Shown here in pieces: positions 1 through 10,055 of a stretch of 64,000 nt of DNA. The DNA comes from Gaeumannomyces sp. JS-464. Lineage: Eukaryota; Ascomycota; Sordariomycetes; Magnaporthales; Magnaporthaceae. The DNA is taken from the NCBI GenBank assembly GCA_002197995.1, contig NGZR01000002.1, positions 1,736,001 to 1,800,000 on the forward strand, read 5' to 3'. The position numbers were made by a program, and so were the translations under genes. How positions within the stretch are numbered: position 1 is the stretch's first letter; every line of letters starts with the position of its first letter. Under the pieces are notes generated by a model. The model saw only the letters and a program-made list of their open reading frames with translations, ran no database searches and was not told the origin of the DNA.

Positions 1-46
1 TTGATCTGGTTCGGCCTTATGAGTACAGCGTCCCACCGTCATCCTA

Positions 47-867
47 ATGTGGCCATGCATTGGCTGTCGCATTGCCTTTACAGTTGCAAGGCCGAGTAGT
101 GGCCAGACTGCTGATAACACACTTCTGAACCCGTTCAGACAGAAAAAACTCTACGCCGAGATAGTCCTGCTCAGGGACTATGTCCGGCGACACCTCAGAG
201 CCGAGGAGAATACCTGGCTGTGCTATCTGCTGGACGCCAAAGATTTCGCCTCAGCGATGCAGGAGCTCTCCTTCGCCGATGAGAACACCGCCTACATGAT
301 GGACAAGATGCAGAAGAACCTATGGCTACTTGATCTACATGCTCGCAAGCTGACCGCCACCATCGATCACTGCTCCTACCGCTCCGAGGAACCCGGGAAA
401 GACGTGTTTCCCTGCCTCGCCTTTATCTGGTCCAGCCTGTTCAAGGCAATTTCGGTAAGCCAATTCTTGGGTTGGCCTCTTTTTGGGCTTTTTTACACTT
501 GGAATGGCATTGATTATGCATTGAATGCTTCACGGAAGCTATGTGGTTGATAAAACTTTGTGTTCCGCCCTGCCAGTGGACCTGTACAGATCACGACGAG
601 GAGGCCTTTCGGCTGGCGAACTGCGTCTTCATCCTAACCAGCTCCATCGAGAGGCTCGAGCAGGGGCGACAGGAGCAAGACCCGGGGAACTCGCTGAATG
701 TGACAAGATTCGGCGTTCTGCTGATCCATCTCATGGCTATGTGTATCGACTTGATCTGCTGGGCCAGAGATAGGCCTGCCGAGATCCCCCATGTCCCAGG
801 TTGGCTCTTTGATAACTTTGAGCGGAGGGTCGCGGACAGGGAAGAGAAGGAAGTCGACAAACCTTGA
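47..867 (+). CDS. unrecognised protein, 3' part of a spliced gene
   Basis: Two coding segments join cleanly. The first runs to 454, a GTAAGC donor opens an intron at 455-576 ending in CCAG, and the second runs from 577 to the TGA at 865-867. The phase is kept across the junction. The product is rich in charged, Leu- and Trp-containing helices (for example LRDYVRRHLRAEENTWLCYL) with several Cys, and shows no signal peptide or motif I can name. The first in-frame ATG is at 47, but convincing coding composition starts only around 130. The true 5' end may therefore lie beyond an upstream intron or outside the window. No function is assigned. Confidence 0.4.
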
Positions 868-2598
868 GGGTGGCGGAAGGACTATTCATCCCTTTCCTGT
901 CCCTTGCTGCCTCTTACAAGTGTTGGGAAAGTTGCGCTTCATTTGGGAGGCCACAGCGGCAGTCAGACACTAGAGAAGGTGCATTTCTACCTAGTCGGCC
1001 CACATAGTTCTATGGAAAGAGAAAAATACTGTCTATAGTATAGACCAGATATTTTGAGTTGCCCCGTAAAAGCTGTCATCAGCCCCTTTAAATTGCAGCA
1101 AAAGGTGGTACCTACCTTTGCTAAACCCACCACCTAGCGGCCACGCTTCGAACCTCCGTTGACTCTATACATCTGGGGTTCACTTCTCGTACAAACACAG
1201 GTTAGTGGAAAGAAAAAGGTATAGAAAAAGAACTGAAAAAGATGAAGCAAAGGACATAGAAAGGATGCGTAATCACATTTCACTCTTTCCAAAAAGCTTT
1301 TTCGCTTTATCAACTAGTTTGCATTCTTACACAAGTGCGGCATGGATGACCCATAGAATCTAGTTTAAGTTGCCCTTGAGAAAACCATATCAACTGGGAG
1401 CTTCTGGTCAAAGGCGCTCTGATTCAACCAGCTAATAATGGCATTTGGGCTCTAAAGCAATAAGGGAATGATTAGTCCCCTATCTCGCGCGACATCATTC
1501 CTACAAGCTCGTTGACTTAGTAACTAATTCAGATGACTGAGTTGGTTCTCAGTTACCCCAAATACTCTTGCTGCAATATAGCGGTCCTACCCCTGGCTCA
1601 AATGTTCAGTATTAATTTCCTACATGCGTCCTAAATTCTTCAAACGTGGACGAAATCCAGCTGCCCGTAGCTCCTTCCAGTAGCTCGCAGATTTTATTGC
1701 CTGATAAATCTTGGGGAGGACAACTGAACGAGGATTGGTGAAGACGGCAAGAGGCAAAAGCCTTCAAAGAGCAGCATCCTTTGTTCAAAGGTGAGGCTTG
1801 CGATCGTCTGCTAAGGGAGAATTTCCTCCAGCATCCTCAAGGCCCATCAACATAAAGAACGGGATCCTCACATTGGCCTATGTCACGAAAACCGACGCGT
1901 GGACTAGGGTCGAGATAGCTTCCAAGGTTATAAAAACTTTACCGCCGACGTCCAGGAAGAGGCGGATTTAGGCGCCATTGATAAGGATGTGAAGACCGTT
2001 GCTTTGGTGTGAGCATTTTCTTACTCTTTACAGGGCGGACCGTTTTATGCTGCGGCGAGAACCACAATCGCTAATGACATTTACCGTTTTTTTAGCGAGA
2101 CACCGCACCGGAGTGCCGCTAGCGGGCGCTCTGGGACAGTGTTACAAATGAAGAACGATGACTTGTCAACCTGGGTTATGTAGAGCCTGGAAGCCAACCA
2201 TTTTCCAAGAAGTAGATGGCTGTCGAGCCCTTTGTTCTCTCATTGCTGTGCTGGCTGAAAGGAGGCGCGTCTTTGTGGAGGGAATTGGGGGCCGGAATCT
2301 GGATATTGCCCTTTCCTACACTCTTTAATTCCTAAAAGGAATTGCTACGGTCGTTCCGTGCTGCATTGAAAATTTCCCTTCCCCACATCTGACGCTAATT
2401 TTTTAAGGCCAACGGTAGTGTTTGTGCCATCGAAAAAAGACCATCAGAAATCACATATCCCTCCCCGTAAAGCAAGAAGTACAGACAAAAGTAGAGTTCG
2501 TTGCCAGCCATGTAATTATGACACAAAAAAAGAAGAACCCTTTGCAGCATGCGCAACCAGCAGGCGACACATGACTCTGTTGCATGACAGGGCCGTCC
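868..2598. other. intergenic, comparatively AT-rich, no gene seen
   Basis: Every frame is broken by stops and no domain is recognisable. The stretch is visibly more AT-rich than the coding regions. A short palindrome-like motif (gtctata-g-tatagac) lies near 1030. It may be old degenerate repeat DNA, but no terminal repeats were found. Confidence 0.5.
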
Positions 2599-4026
2599 TC
2601 ACTCCTCGCAGTCCGCAAACCAAGGGTGTTTCAATGCCTCCCGAGCCGTGATCCTCCGCCTTGGGTCCAAGCAAACCATCTTGAGGATAAGGTCCTTGAA
2701 CTGCGCGTCGAGTGGCTCCCAAATGGAGAATGGCATAGCATTAGACTTCTCGGGGTCCGGGTCAAACGTGTCGATGAGTTCGCCGATCTTCTGAACGAAT
2801 GGGCGGTGGTAGCCCCCATGATACTCGACAAAGCCCTTCATATCCTCCTCGTCGCCGGCGAAGAAGGACAAGTGCTTCCGGAGAATCAGCCTGAATTGGT
2901 CGTCAGGCGGTGCATCGTGTGCGTCCCCTCCCATGAAGATGACATTTTTATCTAGCCACAAGTAGATCGCCTGTGTCCCTCAGGTTGATCAGCTCTCTCC
3001 TCGTGTCAGAAGGTGGCACTAAGAGACCGCGTGGGAACCTACCACAATGGCGAAGGGAAAAATGTCAGAAGGGTAGCTCTGGATTCCCCTTGCCCACGAC
3101 TCAGAGCTCCTCCAGTAGCAGTTGCCGTACATCTGGTAGGCTACGGCATTGTGGCCCACAGGCAACGCGCAGGTATCTTCTAGATCGATGATCCGGACAT
3201 TGTGGAATCGAAAGGCGCCGTCGCCTTGTGCCTCGACATCCACCATGATATTGTTAGGTTTGATATCTGACAAGTGTGTTAGCATCCGAGTGTATGGTTG
3301 GTGATTGTTCAGTGGCGAGTAGTAGCATGCACGACGATGGAGGGAACTTACCGAGATGGATAATGCGCTTGTCGTGTATATCGGCCAAGCCGGCCAGAAC
3401 GTCCCTGGGGATTTTCTTCTTGACAAGCGGGGACAGCGCTTCGGCTTGCACCAGGAGCAGATTCGTGTCAAGATATGAGAACACAAGGAGGTGCTTGTTG
3501 GGAATCATATCCGCCGCGGTCCTGACATAAGGCGAGTGTTGGACACGCTTCTGCAAGGAGATTTGGGCTTCAAACTGCTCGGGTGAGATGGCCTTGACCA
3601 TATAGAGCTTGCCCTCGTGCCTAGAGTAGGAAGGAGGCGTGCTTAGATTGCCAGACTTTACCAAATGATAGGGCTATGTGTATGGGACAAAGATGGAAGA
3701 GGGAATGCTCACCTTGCGCGGTGTACGCAGCTAGATCTGCTTCCACGCTGCCGTTGGTCGAGGACTGCTTCAACCACGTATGATCTGCCCGAGGACGAAA
3801 GAAGCTCTGTGCCTTTCGGCAATGGCTGAAGCATCTCCGCCGGCGGCGGGCTGGCGACAGATGAAGTGCTGGCGTAGCGAGGAGGCTTCTGCAGACCGAT
3901 CAAAGCGCGGGAACAAGAGAAAATTGGTTGATGGAGCTGTGAGGATAAAATCAGCGGTACTGCGCGGGCTAGCTGAAGACCTCGACGCAACGAATGCGCA
4001 GGCCGGAGCGCGGCGCGTGATGCCAT
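2599..4026 (-). CDS. protein kinase-like domain protein
   Basis: Four exons join in phase: 4026-3713, 3620-3352, 3266-3043 and 2970-2599, giving about 392 aa. The first 50 residues (MASRAALRPAHSLRRGLQLA...) are Arg-rich and lack acidic residues, which resembles a mitochondrial presequence. A kinase fold follows: a Lys in KLYMVKAI (VAIK-like), a catalytic loop IIHLDIKPNNIMV (HLD in place of HRD, but with Asp, Lys and Asn kept), and IIDLED at the DFG position (metal-binding Asp kept, Phe-Gly replaced). The C-terminus LDPRRRITAREALKHPWF is the usual kinase ending. The three core polar residues are present, so it could be active, although the glycine loop is weak. Substrate and pathway are unknown. 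The start at 4026 is the first ATG in the frame; a GTG lies at 4041. Confidence 0.75.
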
Positions 4027-4221
4027 CACGCAGGAGGGCACTGAGGTGTTCGATGGTCGACAGTCGAGGAGGAGGATGACTTCAGTTCAGCAGGCCCAGA
4101 AGTTGGTTTTGCGAGAATGCCTATGGGGAACTGGACCAACGGGCAACGCCAATCTAGGTACCTGCCTGTTTGGGACCTGTCGCAACCCTTGCCCCAAAGA
4201 CCCACTACATGAACTCCCACC

Positions 4222-6175
4222 TCACATTCCAGGTTGCCAGCCCAGCCCGTACTCTTCCTTGATGGCATCAGCAATCTTCTCTCCAGTCGCGTACGTCGTG
4301 GCCGTCGGGGCCGCAGTCAACACCATGGGCCAGTAGCTAACATCGACAACGCGCAGCCCCTCAACCCCATACACCCTCATCCGCGCGTCAACTACCCCGC
4401 CCATCTCCCTCAGCACCATGGCCGCTGTGCAGCACGAGTGCGCGTTGGACGGGCCCATGTTGGCCCGCAGCAGCTCCTTCAGTTCTGACCTCGTGACGCC
4501 ATCGAACGGCGCCGCCATCTTGGGCCCGAGCACCCGCATCGCCGGCGCCGACATGATTTGCGCCTGCTTGTCGAACAGCGCTGCCGCGAGGTCCAGGTCC
4601 GCCGGGTCCGAGGCCGTGCGGAAGTCGATGACGGGCTGCACGAGCGGGTCTGTTGAGTTGATCTTGACGGACCCGCGGCTCAGCGGCTTCAGGAAGTACA
4701 GCGTCACCGTCTCGGCCGTGCCCCAGTGCACCATGCCGATGGGCACGTCTTGTCCCGCGAGCTGCTCGATGATCAGCTCCCGCTGCCGCTTGTAGCCCTC
4801 CTGCACTGAGGCGGGCGTTCCAGGCGCCAGATGCGCGAGCGGGTGGGCGTTGCGGATGCTGGTGAGGATGTCCTGCCAGTCGGATGTTGAGTTCGTAAGC
4901 GCTGGCAGGGCCAGGTTGGTCGACAGGGTACGGACGATGGTGTATGCCCCTTCCTTCCTGGCGTTGTACAGGGCACGCTGCTCTGCGTCGTATGTCGAGT
5001 TTGTATCGAGCGCCCGCGAGTTTGGGAAGATTTGGTTCGCGACTGTCCAATTAGTACTCCTTTGCTTTTGTCTGCTCGCCAACCAGTTCCATGAATCGGG
5101 GTCTTACTGGTGTAGGGAACCTTCAGCTCGCCCTGATCCTGGAAGTTTTCGCCCACGCCGGGTAAGTCGACAACAACGTCAATGCCGAAGCTTTTCAGGA
5201 GTTTCTCGGACCCGACACCCGATAGCTGCAGCAGTTGTGGTGTGTGCAACGCACCGGCAGCAAGCAGGACTTCTTTCTTGGCGCCCACTCGGGCCCTCTC
5301 GCCACCGCCGGCGGTGGGCAGATACTCGAGCCCAACGGCGCGCTTCCCTCAAACACCACCCTCGCCACGGTGTGCTCGGCCAGGATGTGGTAGTTCGGCC
5401 GGGATCCTTTGACGCGGCTGTAGTGGTTCAATCGGGCATGACTGCGAGTGCGAGTGGTCGCATCCGCCAGCGTCGGGAAATTGAACAGCCCGACTGCGTG
5501 ATCGCCAGCGTTGGGGTCTGGTGAAGGCGCGATGCCGCTCTCGAGGGCGGCCCGCCAGAAATTGGCCGCCCCCGGGAAGAAATAGTTCGGGTACGAAGCA
5601 CGCACCGGGCCATCACGGCCATGCGCCGCCTCGACCCAGGAGATGTTGGCAGCGGCAGCAAATTCTGCAGGAGGCGTGGTAAGGTTCTCGCTCTTCTTGA
5701 AGTACGGTAGGAAGTCGTCCCAGCTCCAGCCCTTGGCGCCAAGTTTTTCCCAATGCGAGTACTCAGTCTTGCCGCCACGAACAAACACCATCCCGTTCAC
5801 GACGGAGCCGCCGCCCACGACACGCCCAGCGGGGACTGCGAAGGTCCGGTTGTTCAGTTCTGCCTGCGGTGCGCTGGTGAGGCCGAGCCAGAGGTAGGGG
5901 ACAGGGTAGAAGGCACCCGGGACGAGGACGCCGTCTTCATCCTTGTCGAAGGGGCCTGCCTCAATCACGAGGACATTGATGTTGGGATCCTCAGTCAGTC
6001 GGTCAGCGACAGTGAGGCCTGAAATTCCCCCGCCGGCAATGACGAAGTCATATTGGGTCTCGGAGATAGCCCTCTTTGAGACGATGGTAGCGTAGTGAGG
6101 GACTCGCAGCGCGGTAGCCAATGGGCTGGCCCATATTAGGAGCTGAAGAACGGTGACAATATCGCGACCCAACAT
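4222..6175 (-). CDS. secreted GMC-family FAD oxidoreductase (one frame break)
   Basis: Exons are 6175-5108 and 5042-4222, about 629 aa. The N-terminus MLGRDIVTVLQLLIWASPLA is a signal peptide. The FAD Rossmann motif VIAGGGISG with VIEAG lies at about residues 43-78, the GGGSVVNGM segment follows, and the GAKKEVLLAAGALHTPQLLQ signature is mid-protein. The C-terminus has NAHSCCTAAM (the family's catalytic His) and GLRVVDVSYWPMV. Family members oxidise alcohols, sugars or aryl alcohols; the substrate here cannot be told. Reading switches frame near 5346-5348 in a CCC run, where one base appears to be missing; with it the length is exactly 630 codons. The second active-site position, usually His or Asn, falls in TAAPTATTYA and looks like Ala. 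Confidence 0.85.
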
Positions 6176-6233
6176 TTTTCGAACCCTTCGGAAGCCATGG
6201 AGTCTCCCATGCCCCTCGGGGCATGTTTCCTCT

Positions 6234-6241
6234 CTTTTATG
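6234..6241 (-). promoter_or_regulatory. TATA-like box of the GMC oxidoreductase gene
   Basis: The reverse strand reads CATAAAAG about 60 nt upstream of the ATG at 6175. The spacing is short but possible for a compact fungal promoter. The assignment rests on motif and position only. Confidence 0.35.
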
Positions 6242-6869
6242 GCCAAACCCCACCCGGGTCCATGTCTCGAAACCGGCTACTGAGTGCCTACCTATGACCA
6301 TGTAGGTGCGCATATGCGGTCAGCACAAAGTCGCATCGAACGTGCTGAAGGGTGCAGGAACACCAATAGCAAATGAGAGGTTATGCGCTAGATGACCGCC
6401 AAGAGAATGTACCCCGCTGAGTGAAGTCGATAATAAATCCAGATGCTACCACATCCCTGCGCCAGCAGCTTCGATTTCAAGTTGTCTAGTGGAAGAACCC
6501 ACCAGATCACCTGATAATTGCAAATACGAGGAGGTATTTACGAAAAAAGGTTGTTTATACAACACGTGAAAGCTCAACAGGGACGAAATGAAGAAGCCAA
6601 ATAACATCGTGTTCCGGGTGGCCCATAGAGAGATTGAGTGGTTGTATCTTCTTCTTCAGCTACTTTGAATTACAGTTGATAATGTGGTGCGAAATGGGAT
6701 AAGAAAACAAAAACAAAAAAAAGGCGAAACTTAAAAAGGAAGGGGGGAAAAGTGCAGTAAAATAAAACAATAGAAAAGGGGAGGGATACCGAAGCGGGCA
6801 ATACGCAAAGGAAATGCAAAAAGAAGTGGAAAAAGGATAAAGAGAAGCCGCCATGATAGAAATACCCCT
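6242..6869. other. intergenic upstream of the GMC gene
   Basis: No gene is seen. The stretch 6690-6840 is A-rich on the plus strand and reads as low-complexity, non-coding sequence. Confidence 0.4.
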
Positions 6870-7190
6870 ACCCTTCACGTAAATAACCTGCGAGATAATC
6901 TTGTTGAACAATTTCCTAGAGGTCTCTTTCTCGCCTTCGGGCTCGTCGCAGAGCATCGAGGGACGGACTTGCATGAAGGCCTCTAGCGGGGTTAAGCCCT
7001 GCGAGTCGCGACAGTTGGGGCTGACGCCCTGTATCGCCTGGTTGGCTAAGACCCGCAGAGTGTCAACCGTGGAGAACCTGGCCGCGTAGTGGAGTATGGT
7101 CATCTTGTTGTCGTCTACTGCATCCAGGCGAGCGTCGTATTGCTCGATGAGACAGCGTACGAGGCCGCAGTGGTTCCAGTAAATAGCCAT
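6870..7190 (-). pseudogene. ankyrin-repeat protein remnant
   Basis: About 105 codons read well: DNKMTILHYAARFSTVDTLR is a classic ankyrin unit, followed by DSQGLTPLEAF, a degenerate second unit, and a short acidic tail. The coding quality then collapses at a possible donor (GGTAGGGG) near 6872 into low-complexity codons. Upstream of 7190 the sequence ATTCTAG could be an intron acceptor, but no earlier exon is recognisable. The likeliest reading is the C-terminal part of an ankyrin protein whose front is gone. A short spliced gene cannot be excluded. Confidence 0.5.
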
Positions 7191-7896
7191 GACTAGAATT
7201 TCTGGTAGGCTATGGTCGGGGTTTGTAACTCATGTTGAAAAGAGCGGTCACCGATCTGGACTAAAGGAGCTTCGTCAGGATGTGGAGGCTTTGTCTGATT
7301 TGTTTCCACTACCTGATTACTTGTACTCAGGAATGGGCTATTGAGTCTCCGACTTGGTATATACCCCAGATCCTTTTTTCAACCGCTTCAACCGGGCTTA
7401 TAATGGGAATTAATAGCCCATAATCCAGGTATAAAGATTCCTTTTTTTTTGTTCTTTTTTTTCTTTCTCTTTTTTAAGGGCGGGCATTCCGATGATGGGG
7501 TCACTGGCATAAAACAAACGGCGGTGGGCCATGTTGGGGTCAGGGACGTCGCGCTGCCGCAGCTGGCTGCCGCGCTCAACGCCGAGGCGGAGAACCAGCG
7601 CATCATTGCCCGGGCGTCAAAGTTCAACTACAGGATGCCTCTCGGGATCCTGCGCAAGTTGTACACCAGTCATAAATTCATGGAAGGTTTCCCGGGAGTG
7701 CGGGTCGAGAGCGTGCAAAGGGAGACGTACGACGACGCATTCCCCGTGGCACTTATGAGGAAGTGGGTTGAGCGAGGTTTAAGGGCACTGGAGGAGACGA
7801 TCCAACAGACTGTCGAGTCTGCGGGAAGCCACGGTCTCCTGAAGAACCAATTGCAATATAAATGCCCTGTAGTAGCCCTGGTACTTGACACAACCC
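7191..7896. other. intergenic stretch with one long open frame of doubtful status
   Basis: A plus-strand open frame from about 7476 to 7907 encodes a balanced, non-repetitive polypeptide (NYRMPLGILRKLYTSHKFM is part of it) preceded by a poly-T tract. It has no recognised domain and no convincing start, and it overlaps the end of the oxidoreductase gene. It could be a gene remnant. I do not call it a gene. Confidence 0.3.
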
Positions 7897-9022
7897 TTAG
7901 TCGCTAATCTTCAGCACGGCCTTGCCGAAATTCCCACCCTGCAGAACACCCAGGAGGCCCTCGAGGCCGTTCTCGATGCCGTCGGTGATGTGCACCTTGG
8001 CCTGGATGCTGCCGTCGCGCAGCGCCTTGGACACCTCGTCGAAATGCCTCTGACTGTACTCCTTACTGAGCGACCTGACGAGGAAACCGCGCATCGTGAT
8101 CTCCTTGCCCACAAGCAGGAAGATGTTCCGGATGCCCGTGGCTTGCTCGCCGCTGGCCCGGTTGTAGTCGGCGATCTGAGGGCAAACAGGGGGAAGAAAA
8201 GAGTCAGCCTTTGACTCGAAGAACCGAAGGGGCGGGGGACGAATGCCAAACTTACCATCCCACAAGCCGGGATGCGCCCAAACTTGTTCATGTGGTTGAG
8301 CGCCGCCTCGAGGTGCTCCCCGCCGACATTCTCAAAGTAGATGTCGATCCCGTCGGGCGCCAGGCGCGCCAGCGCGTCGTCGGGCTTCTCCTTCTTGTAG
8401 TTGAACGCGCCGTGGAACCCCAGGCTCTTGACGAACTCGACCTTTTCGTCCGACCCGGCGCTGCCGATGACGCGCAAGCCCTCGCGCAGCGCCAGCTGCC
8501 CGACCAGCTGGCCCACGGCGCCGGCGGCGCTGCTCACAAAGATGGTCTCGCCCTTTTTGGGTTTCCCGATCTCGTACAGCCCCGCAAACGCCGTCAGGCC
8601 CGGCATGCCCAGCGCGCCCAGGTAGTGGGCCGGGTCGAGCCCGAGCGACGGGTCGAGCTTGACGCGGGCGCCCTCGAGCCGCTCGGCCGGCAGGGCGCAG
8701 TACTGGGCGGCCGGGCACATGCCGACGCGGATCAGGTCGCCCTCGGCGAACCTGTCGCTGCGCGACGTCACGACGCGCGCGACGGCCGCGTTCTCGACGG
8801 GCCCGTCGAGCGCGAACGGGGGAAGTACGACTTGGCCTCGGGTGCGCGCATGCGGCCGCGCATGTAGGGGTCCAGGGAGACGGAGAGGACCTGGACTACG
8901 ACGCCGCCGTCCGGGCAGTCGGAGAGGTCGATGGGGCGGTCCTCGACGGCGAGGTCGCCCGGCTTGGGGAAGCCGTCGGGGACCTTTTTGAAGATGAGGG
9001 TCTTGTTGCTCGTCTTGGCCAT
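7897..9022 (-). CDS. medium-chain NADPH-dependent alkenal/ketone oxidoreductase (one frame break)
   Basis: Exons are 9022-8256 and 8175-7897, about 348 aa, typical for zinc-independent medium-chain reductases of the leukotriene B4 dehydrogenase/alkenal reductase type. The segments SVSLDPYMRGRM and FVSSAAGAVGQLVGQLA (the nucleotide-binding AxxGxxG) are diagnostic, as is the end GLLGVLQGGNFGKAVLKI. These enzymes reduce activated double bonds of enals and enones in the cytosol using NADPH. Exon 1 changes frame at the five-G run 8818-8822; one extra base restores 349 codons exactly. The intron (8176-8255) starts GTAAGT and ends CAG. No neighbour suggests a specific pathway. Confidence 0.85.
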
Positions 9023-10055
9023 GGTGTCGGTAGGGCGTGTAAGATGCTGTCCGGGGCAGGCTGGGAAGGAGGAGGAAAGGTTGGTGAGGAGCTGTCCGGT
9101 GTTGCTAAGTATCTTGTCGCTCGGCCTGTGGAAAGGTCTCGTCGAGCGGGGTTTGTCCAGTTTACATATAACGCGGGGATTGTATGTACCAAATCTCGAC
9201 CATAAGCGGGTGCCGATTATAAATCCGTGCTCCTGGTATTCTCTCTCGCTCCATTTGGTGCCCGTGACGTCAATTAGGTTCTCGCCAAAGTTGGCCCGAG
9301 CTCGTCAGGATTGCATCATCGCCCGTCTCCAACCAGGCACAGTCTCTTGCCGGTTATGTCCGCTGTTGTTGCTGGCGGGTTGGCGATGGTAAACCAGTGA
9401 ATTTCCCGATCGAGCGGGCGTCCGATCGAACGAAGTCAAGATTAGCTTAGTAAGCTCGGGGTCTAAATTCCTGCCGGGGCCGAGACAGCGCTCCGTCCAT
9501 CGCCGAGCGTTTACGGCGGGGGTGGGGCTTGCCTATGTGCCTGGCCAGTGCACCCGCCTGTCCGGGACAGTGTGGGAGAAACGACGTCCCGCGCTGCTGG
9601 GACAAGGGGGAGTGGAGCGATGCTGGACAGCACGGATTGTTGATCGAGGGCCTGGACTGCCTGGTGCTTACTCAACATGCGCTAGGAACCGTTGTTCGGA
9701 GAAAATTAGCCCGGCTTGTTTTTGATATCCAAAGTCCGATGTCGATGATATAAACAATCCGCTCTTCGCCGCTGCACCTCCGTATCCAGCCATCCGACCA
9801 CAAAATATAAAATGGAAACAGAGTATGATACGTGGGATGAAGGGGAAACATGGCTCAGGAAATCCAAGGATTCCCAGCTGATCTTGAGCCCGACAAACGA
9901 CGGCCAGACTGTTTCTAACCAACAAGCAGTCATACCCATGGTATCTAGTTATCCAGTAACTCCCGGCGGTATATGCAAAGAAAAAAGGTCGCGGGACCAA
10001 GGGGACTGGTTCCCCTTTAGAGCGCTATCAAGGGACCTGCATCTTGAATCCAAGG
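9023..10055. other. intergenic, no gene seen
   Basis: The short open frames here lack domains and plausible codon composition. The stretch separates the divergent end of the oxidoreductase promoter from the 3' end of the next gene. Confidence 0.5.

Noticed and set aside
1020..1050. Short palindrome gtctata-g-tatagac
   Set aside because: Only 7-bp arms in AT-rich sequence; expected by chance.
7449..7907. 152-codon plus-strand frame
   Set aside because: It opens in a poly-T tract with no ATG, shows no domain and overlaps the reductase stop; kept only as an intergenic note.
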